Positions 43,579-58,899 of a stretch of DNA of 64,000 nucleotides are shown one piece after another. Under the pieces are notes generated by a model, which saw nothing but the letters and a program-made list of their open reading frames with translations, ran no database searches and had not been told where the DNA came from. Each line of letters opens with the position of its first letter. The stretch's first letter is position 1. The stretch comes from Halictus rubicundus (taxonomy: Eukaryota > Arthropoda > Insecta > Hymenoptera > Halictidae): NCBI RefSeq assembly GCF_050948215.1, contig NW_027488909.1, positions 62,001 to 126,000 of the forward strand, given 5' to 3'. The position numbers were made by a program, and so were the translations under genes.

Positions 43579-46500
43579 ATGATCTATCCTATCCTGTCGT
43601 CTATCCTATCCTCTATCCTATCCTATCCTCTATCCTATCCTATCCTCTATCCTATCCTATCCTCTATTCTATCCTATCCTCTATCCTATCCTATCCTCTA
43701 TCCTATCCTATCCTCTAGCCTATGCTATCTTCTATCCTATCCTATCCTCTATCCTATCCTATCCTCTATCCTATCCTATCCTATCCTCTATCCTATCCTA
43801 TCCTCTATCCTATCCTATCCTCTATCCTATCCTATCCTCTATCGTATCCTATCCTATATCCTATCCTATCCTCTATCCTATCCTATACTCTATCCTATCC
43901 TATCCTCTATCCTATCCTATCCTCTATCCTATCCTATCCTCTATCCTATCCTATCCTCTATCCTATCCTATCCTCTATCCTATAGTATCCTCTATCCTCT
44001 ATCCTATACTATCCTCTATCCTATCCTATCCTCTATCCTATCCTATCGTCTATCCTATCCTCTATCCTATCCTATCCTCTATCCTATCCTATCCTCCATC
44101 CTATCCTATCCTCAATCCTATCCTTTCCTGTATCCTATCCAATCCTGTATCCTATCCTGTCCTCTATACAATCCTATCCTCTATCCTATCCTATCCTCTA
44201 TTCTGTCTTATCCTCTATCCTATCCTATGATCTATCCTTTCCTCTATACTATCCTATTCCTCTATCCTATCCTATCCTCTATCCTATCCTATCCTCTATC
44301 CTATCCTATCCTCTATCCTATCCTATCCTCTATCCTATCCTATCCTCTATCGTATCCTATCCTATATCCTATCCTATCCTCTATCCTATCCTATCCTCTA
44401 TCCTATCCTATCCTCTATCCTATCCTATCCTCTATCCTATCCTATCCTCTATCCTATCAAATCCCCTATCCTATCCTCTATCCTATCCTATCCTGTATCC
44501 TATCCTATCCTCTATCCTCTATCCTATCCTACCATCTATCCTATCCTATCCTCTATCCTATCCTGTCGTCTATCCTATCCTCTATCCTATCCTATCCTCT
44601 ATCCTATCCTATCTTCTATCCTATCCTATCCTCTATCCTATCAAATCCCCTATCCTATCCTCTATCCTATCCTATCATCTATCCTGTATCCTATCCAATC
44701 CTCTATCCTATCCTATCCTCTATCCTATCAAATCCCCTATCCTATCCTCTGTCCTATCCTATCCTCTATCCTATCCTATCATCTATCCTATCCTATCCTC
44801 TATCCTATCCTATCGTCTATCCTATCCTCTATCCTATCCTATCCTCTATCCTATCCTATCCTCTACCCTATCCTATCTTCTATCCTATCCTATCCTCTAT
44901 CCTATCAAATCCCCTACCCTATCCACTGTCCTATCCTATCCTCTATCCTATCCTATCCTCTATCCTATCCTATCCTCTATCCTATCCTATCCTCTATCCT
45001 ATCCTATCCTCTATCCTATCCTATCCTCTATCCTATCCTATCTTCTATCCTATCCTATCCTCTATCCTATCAAATCCCCTACCCTATCCACTGTCCTATC
45101 CTATCCTCTATCCTATCCTATCCTCTATCCTATCCTATCCTCTATCCTATCCTATCCTCTATCCTATCCTATCCTCTATCCTATCCTATCCTCTATCCTA
45201 TCCTATCCTCTATCCTATCCTATCCTCTATCCTATCCTATCCTCTATCCTATCCTATCCTCTATCCTATCCTATCCTCCATCCTATCCTATCCTCTATCC
45301 TATCCTATCCTCTATCCTCTATCCTATCCTATCCTCTGTCCTATCCTATCCTCTATCCTATCCTATCCTCTATCCTATCCTATCCTCTATCCTATCCTAT
45401 CTTCTATCCTATCCTATCTTCTATCCTATCCTATCCTCTATCCTATCAAATCCCCTACCCTATCCTCTGTCCTATCCTATCCTCTATCCTATCCTATCCT
45501 CTATCCTATCCTATTCTCTATCCTATCCTATCGTCTATCCTATCCTCTATCCTATCCTATCCTCTATCCTATCCTATCCTCTATCCTATCCTATCCTCTA
45601 TCCTATCCTATCCTCTATCCTATCCTATCCTCTATCCTATCCTATCCTCTATCCTATCCTATCCTCTATCCTATCCTATCCTCTATCCTATCCTATCCTC
45701 TATCCTATCCTATCCTCCATCCTATCCTATCCTCTATCCTATCCTATCCTCTATCCTCTATCCTATCCTATCCTCTGTCCTATCCTATCCTCTATCCTAT
45801 CCTATCCTCTATCCTATCCTATCCTCTATCCTATCCTATCTTCTATCCTATCCTATCTTCTATCCTATCCTATCCTCTATCCTATCAAATCCCCTACCCT
45901 ATCCTCTGTCCTATCCTATCCTCTATCCTATCCTATCCTCTATCCTATCCTATTCTCTATCCTATCCTATCGTCTATCCTATCCTCTATCCTATCCTATC
46001 CTCTATCCTATCCTATCCTCCATCCTATCCTATCCTCAATCCTATCCTTTCCTGTATCCTATCCAATCCTGTATCCTATCCTGTCCTCTATACAATCCTA
46101 TCCTCTATCCTATCCTATCCTCTATTCTATCTTATCCTCTATCCTATCCTATGATCTATCCTATCCTATCGTCTATCCTATCCTCTATCCTATCCTTTCC
46201 TGTATTCTATCCTGTCCTCTATTCTATCCTATCCTCTATCCTATCCTTTCCTGTATTCTATCCTGTCCTCTATTCTATCCTATCCTCTATCCTATCCTAT
46301 CTTCTATCCTATCCTATCCTCTATCCTATCCTATCTTCTATCCTATCCTATCCTCTATCCTATCCTATGCTCTATCCTATCCTGTCCTCTATCCTATCCT
46401 ATCTTCTATCCTATCCTATCCTCTATCCTATCAAATCCCCTACCCTATCCTCTGTCCTATCCTATCCTCTATCCTATCCTATCCTCTATCCTCTATCCTA

Positions 46501-49500
46501 TCCTATCCTCTATCCTATCCTATCCTCCATCCTATCCTATCTTCTATCCTATCCTATCCTCAATCCTATCCTTTCCTGTATCCTATCCTGTCCTCTATTC
46601 TATCCTACCCTCTATCCTATCCTATCTTCTATCCTATCCTATCCTCTATCCTATCAAATCCCCTACCCTATCCTCTGTCCTATCCTATCCTCTATCCTAT
46701 CCTATCCTCTATCCTCTATCCTATCCTATCCTCTATCCTCTATCCTATCCTATCCTCTATCCTATCTTATCCTCTATCCTATCCTATCCTCCATCCTATC
46801 CTATCTTCTATCCTATCCTATCCTCTGTCCTATCCTATCCTCTATCCTATCCTATCCTCTATCCTATCCTATCCTCTATCCTATCCTATCGTCTATCCTA
46901 TCCTCTATCCTATCCTCTATCCTATCCTATCATCTATCCTATCCTATCTTCTATCCTATCCTATCCTCTATCCTATCCTATCCTCTATCCTATCCTGTCC
47001 TCTATCCTATCCTATCTTCTATCCTATCCTATCCTCTATCCTATCAAATCCCCTACCCTATCCTCTGTCCTATCCTATCCTCTATCCTATCCTATCCTCT
47101 ATCCTATCCTATCCTTTATCCTATCCTATCCTCTATCCTCTATACTATCCTATCATCTATCCTATCCTATCCTCTATCCTATCCTATCCTCTATCCTATC
47201 CTATCCTCTATCCTATCAAATCCCCTATCCTGTCCTCTGTCCTATCCTATCCTCTATCCTATCCTATCCTCTATCCTATCCTATCCTCTATCCTATCCTA
47301 TCCTCTATCCTATCCTATCCTCTATCCTATCCTATCCTCTATCCTATCCTATCCTCTATCCTATCCTATCGTCTATCCTATCCTCTATCCTATCCTATCC
47401 TCTATCCTATCCTATCTTCTATCCTATCCTATCCTCTATCCTATCAAATCCCCTACCCTATCCTCTGTCCTATCCTATCCTCTATCCTATCCTATCCTCT
47501 ATCCTATCCTATCCTCTATCCTATCCTATTCTCTATCCTATCCTATCCTCTATCCTATCAAATCCCCTATCCTATCCTCTGTCCTATCCTATCCTCTATC
47601 CTATCGTAACCTCTATCCTATCCTATCCTCTATCCTATCCTATCGTCTATCCTATCGTCAATCCTATCCTATCCTCTATCCTATCCTATCCTCTATCCAA
47701 TCCTATCTTCTATCCTATCCTATCCTCTATCCTATCAAATCCCCTACCCCATCCTCTGTCCTATCCTATCCTCTATCCTCTATCCTATCCAATCCTCTAT
47801 CCTATCCTATCCTCTATCCTATCAAATCCCCTATCCTGTCCTCTGTCCTATCCTATCCTCTATCCCATCCTATCCTCTATCCTATCCTATCCTCTATCCT
47901 ATCCTATCCTCTATCCTATCCAATCGTCTATCCTATCCTCTATCCTATCCTATCCTCTATCCTATCCTATCTTCTATCCTATCCTATCCTCTATCCTATC
48001 AAATCCCCTACCCTATCCTCTGTCCTATCCTATCCTCTATCCTATCCTATCCTCTATCCTATCCTATCCTCTATCCTATCCTATTCTCTATCCTATCCTA
48101 TCGTCTATCCTATCCTCTATCCTATCCTATCCTCCATCCTATCCTATCCTCAATCCTATCCTTTCCTGTATCCTATCCAATCCTGTATCCTATCCTGTCC
48201 TCTATACAATCCTATCCTCTATCCTATCCTATCCTCTATTCTATCTTATCCTCTATCCTATCCTATGATCTATCCTATCCTATCGTCTATCCTATCCTCT
48301 ATCCTATCCTATTCCTCTATCCTATCCTATCCTCTATCCTATCCTATCCTCTATCCTATCCTATCCTCTATCCTATCCTATCTTCTATCCTATCCTATCC
48401 TCTATCCTATCAAATCCCCTACCCTATCCTGTGTCCTATCCTATCCTCTATCCTATCCTATCCTCTATCCTATCCTATCCTCTATCCTATCCTATCCTCT
48501 ATCCTATCCTATCCTCTATCCTATATCCTATACTATCCTCTATCCTATCCTATCCTCTATCCTATCCTATCGTATATCCTATCCTCTATCCTATCCTATC
48601 CTCTATCCTATCCTATCCTCCATCCTATCCTATCCTCAATCCTATCCTTTCCTGTATCCTATCCAATCCTGTATCCTATCCTGTCCTCTATACAATCCTA
48701 TCCTCTATCCTATCCTATCCTCTATTCTATCTTATCCTCTATCCTATCCTATGATCTATCCTATCCTATCGTCTATCCTATCCTCTATCCTATCCTATCC
48801 TCTATCCTATCCTATCCTCTATCCTATCCTATCCTCTATTCTATCCTATCCTCTATCCTATCCTATCCTCTATCCTATCCTATCTTCTATCCTATCCTAT
48901 CCTCTATCCTATCCTATCCTCTATCCTATCCTATCCTATCCTCTATCCTATCCTATCCTCTATCCTATCCTATCCTCTATCCTATCCTATCCTCTATCGT
49001 ATCCTATCCTATATCCTATCCTATCCTCTATCCTATCCTATACTCTATCCTATCCTATCCTCTATCCTATCCTATCCTCTATCCTATCCTATCCTCTATC
49101 CTATCCTCTATCCTATCCTATCCTCTATCCTATCCTATCTTCTATCCTATCCTATCCTCTATCCTATCAAATCCCCTATCCTATCCTCTATCCTATCCTA
49201 TCATCTATCCTCTATCCTATCCAATCCTCTATCCTATCCTATCCTCTATCCTATCAAATCCCCTATCCTATCCTCTGTCCTATCCTATCCTCTATCCTAT
49301 CCTATCATCTATCCTATCCTATCCTCTATCCTATCCTATCGTCTATCCTATCCTCTATCCTATCCTATCCTCTATCCTATCCTATCCTCTACCCTATCCT
49401 ATCTTCTATCCTATCCTATCCTCTATCCTATCAAATCCCCTACCCTATCCAGTGTCCTATCCTATCCTCTATCCTATCCTATCCTCTATCCTATCCTATC

Positions 49501-52500
49501 CTCTATCCTATCCTATCCTCTATCCTATCCTATCCTCTATCCTATCCTATCCTCTGTCCTATCCTATCCTCAATCCTATCCTTTCCTGTATCCTATCCAA
49601 TCCTGTATCCTATCCTGTCCTCTATACAATCCTATCCTCTATCCTATCCTATCCTCTATTCTGTCTTATCCTCTATCCTATCCTATGATCTATCCTTTCC
49701 TCTATACTATCCTATTCCTCTATCCTATCCTATCCTCTATCCTATCCTATCCTCTATCCTATCCTATCCTCTATCCTATCCTTTCCTCTATCCTATCCTA
49801 TCCTCTATCGTATCCTATCCTATATCCTATCCTATCCTCTATCCTATCCTATCCCCTATCCTATCCTCTATCCTATCATCTATCCTCTATCCTATCCTAT
49901 CTTCTATCCTATCCTATCCTCTATCCTATCAAATCCCCTATCCTATCCTCTATCCTATCCTATCATCTATCCTCTATCCTATCCAATCCTCTATCCTATC
50001 CTATCCTCTATCCTATCAAATCCCCTATCCTATCCTCTGTCCTATCCTATCCTCTATCCTATCCTATCATCTATCCTATCCTCTGTCCTATCCTATCCTC
50101 TATCCTATCGTATCATCTATCCTATCCTATCCTCTATCCTATCCTATCGTCTATCCTATCCTCTATCCTATCCTATCCTCTATCCTATCCTATCCTCTAC
50201 CCTATCCTATCTTCTATCCTATCCTATCCTCTATCCTATCAAATCCCCTACCCTATCCACTGTCCTATCCTATCCTCTATCCTATCCTATCCTCTATCCT
50301 ATCCTATCCTCTATCCTATCCTATCCTCTATCCTATCCTATCCTCTATCCTATCCTATCCTCTATCCTATCCTATCCTCTATCCTATACTATCCTCTATC
50401 TTATCCTATCATCTATCCTATCCTATCGTCCATCCTATCCTCTATCCTATCCTATCCTCTATCCTATCCTATCCTCCATCCTATCCTATCCTCAGTCCTA
50501 TCCTTTCCTGTATCCTATCCAATCCTGTATCCTATCCTGTCCTCTATACAATCCTATCCTCTATCCTATCCTATCCTCTATTCTGTCTTATCCTCTATCC
50601 TATCCTATGATCTATCCTTTCCTCTATACTATCCTATTCCTCTATCCTATCCTATCCTCTATCCTATCCTATCCTCTATCCTATCCTATCCTCTATCCTA
50701 TCCTTTCCTCTATCCTATCCTATCCTCTATCGTATCCTATCCTATATCCTATCCTATCCTCTATCCTATCCTCTATCCTATCCTATCCTCTATCCTATCC
50801 TATCCTCTACCCTATCCTATCTTCTATCCTATCCTATCCTCTATCCTATCAAATCCCCTACCCTATCCACTGTCCTATCCTATCCTCTATCCTATCCTAT
50901 CCTCTATCCTATCCTATCCTCTATCCTATCCTATCCTCTATCCTATCCTATCCTCTATCCTATCCTATCCTCTATCCTATCCTATCCTCTATCCTATACT
51001 ATCCTCTATCCTATCCTATCATCTATCCTATCCTATCGTCTATCCTATCCTCTATCCTATCCTATCCTCTATCCTATCCTATCCTCCATCCTATCCTATC
51101 CTCAATCCTATCCTTTCCTGTATCCTATCCAATCCTGTATCCTATCCTGTCCTCTATACTATCCTATCCTCTATCCTATCCTATCCTCTATTCTATCTTA
51201 TCCTCTATCCTATCCTATGATCTATCCTATCCTATCGTCTATCCTATCCTCTATTCTATCCTATTCCTCTATCCTATCCTATCCTCTATCCTATCCTATA
51301 CTCTATCCTATCCTATCCTCTATCCTATCCTATCCACTATCCTATCCTATCCTCTATCCTATCCTATCCTCCATCGTATCCTATCCTATATCCTATCCTA
51401 TCCTCTATCCTATCCTCTATCCTATCCTATCCTCTATCCTATCCTATCCTCTACCCTATCCTATCTTCTATCCTATCCTATCCTCTATCCTATCCTTTCC
51501 TCTACCCTATCCTATCTTCTATCCTATCCTATCCTCTATCCTATCAAATCCCCTACCCTATCCACGGTCCTATCCTATCCTCTATCCTATCCTATCCTCT
51601 ATCCTATCCTATCCTCCATCGTATCCTATCCTATATCCTATCCTATCCTCTATCCTATCCTCTATCCTATCCTATCCTCTATCCTATCCTATCCTCTACC
51701 CTATCCTATCTTCTATCCTATCCTATCCTCTATCCTATCAAATCCCCTACCCTATCCACTGTCCTATCCTATCCTCTATCCTATCCTATCCTCTATCCTA
51801 TCCTATCCCCTATCCTATCCTCTATCCTATCATCTATCCTCTATCCTATCCTATCTTCTATCCTATCCTATCCTCTATCCTATCAAATCCCCTATCCTAT
51901 CCTCTATCCTATCCTATCATCTATCCTCTATCCTATCCAATCCTCTATCCTATCCTATCCTCTATCCTATCAAATCCCCTATCCTATCCTCTGTCCTATC
52001 CTATCCTCTATCCTATCCTATCATCTATCCTATCCTCTGACCTATCCTATCCTCTATCCTATCGTATCATCTATCCTATCCTATCCTCTATCCTATCCTA
52101 TCGTCTATCCTATCCTCTATCCTATCCTATCCTCTATCCTATCCTATCCTCTACCCTATCCTATCTTCTATCCTATCCTATCCTCTATCCTATCAAATCC
52201 CCTACCCTATCCACGGTCCTATCCTATCCTCTATCCTATCCTATCCTCTATCCTATCCTATCCTCTATCCTATCCTATCCTCTATCCTATCCTATCCTCT
52301 ATCCTATCCTATCCTCTATCCTATCCTATCCTCTATCCTATCCTATCCTCTATCCTATACTATCCTCTATCTTATCCTATCATCTATCCTATCCTATCGT
52401 CCATCCTATCCTCTATCCTATCCTATCCTCTATCCTATCCTTTCCTCTATCCTATACTATCCTCTATCGTATCCTATCCTATATCCTATCCTATCCTCTA

Positions 52501-55500
52501 TCCTATCCTCTATCCTATCCTCTATCCTATCCTATCCTCTATCCTATCCTATCCTCTACCCTATCCTATCTTCTATCCTATCCTATCCTCTATCCTATCA
52601 AATCCCCTACCCTATCCACTGTCCTATCCTATCCTCTATCCTATCCTATCCTCTATCCTATCCTATCCTCTATCCTATCCTATCCTCTATCCTATCCTAT
52701 CCTCTATCCTATCCTATCCTCTATCCTATCCTATCCTCTATCCTATACTATCCTCTATCCTATCCTATCATCTATCCTATCCTATCGTCTATCCTATCCT
52801 CTATCCTATCCTATCCTCTATCCTATCCTATCCTCCATCCTATCCTATCCTCAATCCTATCCTTTCCTGTATCCTATCCAATCCTGTATCCTATCCTGTC
52901 CTCTATACTATCCTATCCTCTATCCTATCCTATCCTCTATTCTATCTTATCCTCTATCCTATCCTATGATCTATCCTATCCTATCGTCTATCCTATCCTC
53001 TATTCTATCCTATTCCTCTATCCTATCCTATCCTCTATCCTATCCTATACTCTATCCTATCCTATCCTCTATCCTATCCTATCCACTATCCTATTCTATC
53101 CTCTATCCTATCCTATCCTATCCTCTATCCTATCCTATCCTCTATCCTATCCTATCATCTATTCTCTATCCTATCCTATCATCTATCCTCTATCCTATCC
53201 TATCTTCTATCCTATCCTATCCTCTATCCTATCAAATCCCCTATCCTATCCTCTATCCTATCCTATCATCTATCCTCTATCATATCCAATCCTCTGTCCT
53301 ATCCTATCCTCTATCCTATCAAATCCCCTATCCTATCCTCTGTCCTATCCTATCCTCTATCCTATCCTATCATCTATCCTATCCTCTGTCCTATCCTATC
53401 CTCTATCCTATCCTATCATCTATCCTATCCTATCCTCTATCCTATCCTATCGTCTATCCTATCCTCTATCCTATCCTATCCTCTATCCTATCCTATCCTC
53501 TACCCTATCCTATCTTCTATCCTATCCTATCCTCTATCCTATCAAATCCCCTACCCTATCCACTGTCCTACCCTATCCTCTATCCTATCCTATCCTCTAT
53601 CCTATCCTATCCTCTATCCTATCCTATCCTCTATCCTATCCTATCCTCTATCCTATCCTATCCTCCATCCTATCCTATCCTCAATCCTATCCTTTCCTGT
53701 ATCCTATCCAATCCTGTATCCTATCCTGTCCTCTATACTATCCTATCCTCTATCCTATCCTATCCTCTATTCTATCTTATCCTCTATCCTATCCTATGAT
53801 CTATCCTATCCTATCGTCTATCCTATCCTCTATTCTATCCTATTCCTCTATCCTATCCTATCCTCTATCCTATCCTATACTCTATCCTATCCTATCCTCT
53901 ATCCTATCCTATCCTCTATCCTATTCTATCCTCTATCCTATCCTATCCTATCCTCTATCCTATCCTATCCTCTATCCTATCCTATCATCTATTCTCTATC
54001 CTATCCTATCATCTATCCTCTATCCTATCCTATCTTCTATCCTATCCTATCCTCTATCCTATCAAATCCCCTATCCTATCCTCTATCCTATCCTATCATC
54101 TATCCTCTATCATATCCCATCCTCTGTCCTATCCTATCCTCTATCCTATCAAATCCCCTATCCTATCCTCTGTCCTATCCTATCCTCTATCCTATCCTAT
54201 CATCTATCCTATCCTCTGTCCTATCCTATCCTCTATCCTATCCTATCATCTATCCTATCCTATCCTCTATCCTATCCTATCGTCTATCCTATCCTCTGTC
54301 CTATCCTATCCTCTATCCTATCCTATCATCTATCCTATCCTATCCTCTATCCTATCCTATCGTCTATCCTATCCTCTATCCTATCCTATCCTCTATCCTA
54401 TCCTATCCTCTACCCTATCCTATCTTCTATCCTATCCTATCCTCTATCCTATCAAATCCCCTACCCTATCCACTGTCCTATCCTATCCTCTATCCTATCC
54501 TATCCTCTATCCTATCCTATCCTCTATCCTATCCTATCCTCTATCCTATCCTATCCTCCATCCTATCCTATCCTCAATCCTATCCTTTCCTGTATCCTAT
54601 CCAATCCTGTATCCTATCCTGTCCTCTATACTATCCTATCCTCTATCCTATCCTATCCTCTATTCTATCTTATCCTCTATCCTATCCTATGATCTATCCT
54701 ATCCTATCGTCTATCCTATCCTCTATTCTATCCTATTCCTCTATCCTATCCTATCCTCTATCCTATCCTATACTCTATCCTATCCTATCCTCTATCCTAT
54801 CCTATCCTCTATCCTATTCTATCCTCTATCCTATCCTATCCTATCCTCTATCCTATCCTATCCTCTATCCTATCCTATCATCTATTCTCTATCCTATCCT
54901 ATCATCTATCCTCTATCCTATCCTATCTTCTATCCTATCCTATCCTCTATCCTATCAAATCCCCTATCCTATCCTCTATCCTATCCTATCATCTATCCTC
55001 TATCATATCCAATCCTCTGTCCTATCCTATCCTCTATCCTATCAAATCCCCTATCCTATCCTCTGCCCTATCCTATCCTCTATCCTATCCTATCCTCTAT
55101 CCTATCCTCTATCCTATCCTATCCTCTATCCTATCCTATCCTCTATCCTATCCTATCCTCTATCCTACCCTATCCTCTATCCTCTATCCTATACTATCCT
55201 CTATCCTATCCTATCCTCTATCCTATCCTATCGTCTATCCTATCCTATCCTCTATCCTATCCTATCCTCCATCCTATCCTATCCTCAATCCTATCCTTTC
55301 CTGTATCCTATCCAATCCTGTATCCTATCCTGTCCTCTATACTATCCTAACCTCTATCCTAACCTATCCTCTATCCTATCCTATCCTCTATCCTATCCTA
55401 TCCTCTATCCTATCCTATCTTCTATCCTATCCTATCCTCTATCCTATCCTATCCCCTATCCTATCCTCTATCCTATCCTATCATCTATTCTCTATCCTAT

Positions 55501-55620
55501 CCTATCATCTATCCTGTATCCTATCCTGTCTTCTATCCTATCCTATCCTCTATCCTATCAAATCCCCTATCCTATCCTCTATCCTATCCTATCATCTAGC
55601 CTATATCCTATCCAATCCTC
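43579..55620 (+). repeat. 0.8-0.9-kb higher-order repeats
   Basis: The rare variant TATGATCTATCC appears at about 43579, 44227, 46151, 48265, 48751, 49685, 50607, 51217, 52966, 53796 and 54689. Neighbouring spacings include 922 (49685 to 50607), 830 (52966 to 53796) and 893 bp (53796 to 54689), and the content between these markers is nearly the same. Each unit carries the CAATCCTATCCTTTCCTG cassette just before the marker, which is often followed by CTATTCTATCCTATTCC. Confidence 0.75.
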
Positions 55621-57059
55621 TGTCCTATCCTATCCTCTATCCTATCAAATCCCCTATCCTATCCTCTGTCCTATCCTATCCTCTATCCTATCCTATCCTC
55701 TATCCTATCCTATCCTCTATCCTATCCTATCCTCTATCCTATCAAATCCCCTATCCTATCCTCTATCCTATACTATCCTCTATCCTCTATCCTATCCTAT
55801 CCTCTATCCTATCCTCTATCCTATCCTCTATCCTATCCTATCGTCTATCCTATCGTCTATCCTATCCTATCCTCTACCCTATCCTATCCTCCATCCTATG
55901 CTATCCTCAATCCTATCCTATCCTCTATCCTATCCTATCTTTTATCCTACCTTATCATCTATCCTATCAAATCCCCTATCCTATCCTCTATCCTATCCTA
56001 TCCTCTATCCTATCCTATCCTCTATCCTATCCTATCCTCTATCCTATCCTATCTTCTATCCTATCCTATCCTCTATCCTATCAAATCCCCTATCCTATCC
56101 TCTATCCTCTATCCTATCCTATCATCTATCCTCTATCCTATCCAATCCTCTATCCTATCCTATCGTCTATCCTATCCTCTATCCTATCCTATCCTCTATC
56201 CTATCCTATCCTCCATCCTATCCTATCCTCAATCCTATCCTTTCCTGTATCCTATCCAATCCTGTATCCTATCCTGTCCTCTATCCTATCCTATCCTCTA
56301 TCCTATCCTATCCTCTATCGTATCCTATCTTCTATCCTATCCTATCCTCTATCCTATCCTATCCTCTATCATATCCTATCCTCTATCCTATCCTATCCTC
56401 TATCCTATCCTATCCTCTATCCTATCCTATCCTCTATCCTATCCTATCCTCTATCCTATCCTATCCTCTATCCTATCCTATCCTCTATCGTATCCTATCC
56501 TATATCCTATCCTATCCTCTGTCCTATCCTATCCTCTATCCTATCCTATCGTCTATCCTATCCTCTATCCTACCCTATCCTCTACCCTATCCACTGTCCT
56601 ATCCTATCCTCTATCCTATCCTATCCTCTATCGTATCCTATCCTCTATCCTATCCTATCCTCTATCCTATCCTATCCTCTATCCTATCCTATCCTCTATC
56701 CTATCCTATCCTCTATCCTATCCTATCCTCTATCCTATCCTATCCTCTATCCTCTATCCTATACTATCCTCTATCCTATCCTATCTTTTATCCTACCTTA
56801 TCATCTATCCTATCAAATCCCCTATCCTATCCTCTATCCTATCCTATCCTCTATCCTATCCTATCCTCTATCCTATCCTATCTTCTATCCTATCCTATCC
56901 TCTATCCTATCAAATTCCCTATCCTATCCTCTATCCTATCCTCTACCCTATCCTCTATCCTATCCTATCCTCTATCCTATACAATCCTCTATCCTGTCCT
57001 ATCATCTATCCTATACAATCCTCTATCCTATCGTATCCTCTATCCTATCCCATCCTCTA

Positions 57060-57790
57060 TCCTATCCTATCGCCTATCTTATAATATCCTCTATCTTATC
57101 CAATCCTCTATCGTATCCTCTATCCTATCCTCTCTCCTATCCTATCCTCTATCCTATTCTATCCTCTATCCTATGCTATCCTCTATCCTATACAATCCTC
57201 TATCCTATCCTATCCTCTATCCTATACAATCCTCTATTCTATCCTATCCTCTATCCTGTCGTATCCTCTGTCCTATCCTATTCTCTATCCTGTCGTATCG
57301 TCTGTCCTATCCTATCCTCTATCCTATCCTCTATCCTATCCTCTACCCTATCCTCTATCCTATCCTATCCTCTATCCTATACAATCCTCTATTCTGTCCT
57401 ATCATCTATCCTATCCTATCCTCTATCCTATCCTATCCTCCATCCTATCCTATCCTCTATCCTATACAATCCTCTATCCTATCCTATCCTCTATCCTATC
57501 GTATCCTCTATCCTATCCCATCCTCTATCCTATCCTATCGCCTATCTTATAATATCCTCTATCTTATCCAATCCTCTATCGTATCCTCTATCCTATCCTC
57601 TCTCCTATCCTATCCTCTATCCTATTCTATCCTCTATCCTATGCTATCCTCTATCCTATACAATCCTCTATCCTATCCTATCCTCTATCCTATACAATCC
57701 TCTATTCTATCCTATCCTCTATCCTGTCGTATCCTCTGTCCTATCCTATTCTCTATCCTGTCGTATCGTCTGTCCTATCCTATCCTCTAT
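57060..57790 (+). repeat. 468-bp direct duplication
   Basis: The rare variant CGCCTATCTTATAATATCC occurs at 57071 and 57539, and the flanking 200 bp or more match at the same 468-bp shift. This marks the switch to the diverged right part of the array. Confidence 0.75.
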
Positions 57791-58899
57791 CCTATCCTCT
57801 ATCCTATCCTCTACCCTACCCTCTATCCTAACCTATCCTCTATCCTATCCTATCGTCTATCCTATCCTATCCTCTATCCTATCCTATCCTCCATCCTATC
57901 CTATCCTCAATCCTATCCTTTCCTGTATCCTATCCAATCCTGTATCCTATCCTGTCCTCTATACTATCCTATCCTCTATCCTATCCTCTATACTATCCTA
58001 TCCAATCCCCTATCCTATGCTCTATCCTATCCTACCCTCTATAATATCGTATACTCTATCATATCCTATCCTCTATCCTATCCTATCCTCTATCCTATCC
58101 TATCCTCTATCCTATCCTATCCTCTATCCTATCCTATCCTCTATCCTCTATCCTATTATATCCTCTATCCTCTATCCTATCCTATCCTCTGTCCTATCCT
58201 ATCGTCAATCCTATCCTCTATCCTATCCTATCCTCTATCCTATCCTATCCTCTATCCTATCATCTATCCTCTATCCTATCCAATCCTCTATCCTATCCTA
58301 TCGTCTATCCTATCCTCTATCCTATCCTATCCTCTATCCTATCCTATCCTCCATCCTATCCTATCCTCAATCCTATCCTTTCCTGTATCCTATCCAATCC
58401 TGTATCCTATCCTGTCCTCTATCCTATCCTATCCTCTATCCTATCCTATTCTCTGTCCAATCCTATCCTCTATCCTATCCTATCCTCTATCCTATCCTAT
58501 CCACTATCCAATCCTATCCTCTATCCTCTATCCTCTATCCTATCCTATCCTCTATCCTATCCTATCCTCTATCCTATCCTATCCTCTATCCTATCCTATC
58601 CTCTATCCTATCCTATCTTCTATCCTATCCTATCCTCTATCCTATCAAATCCCCTATCCTATCCTCTATCCTATCCTCTACCCTATCCTCTATCCTATAC
58701 AATCCTCTATCCTGTCCTATCATCTATCCTATCCTATCCTCTATCCTATCCTATCCTCTATCCTATCCTATCCTCTATCCTATCCTATCCTCTATCCTAT
58801 CCTATCCTCTATCCTATCCTCTATCCTATCCTATCCTATCCTCTATCCTATCCTATCCTCCATCCTATCCTATCCTCTATCCTATACAATCCTCTATCC

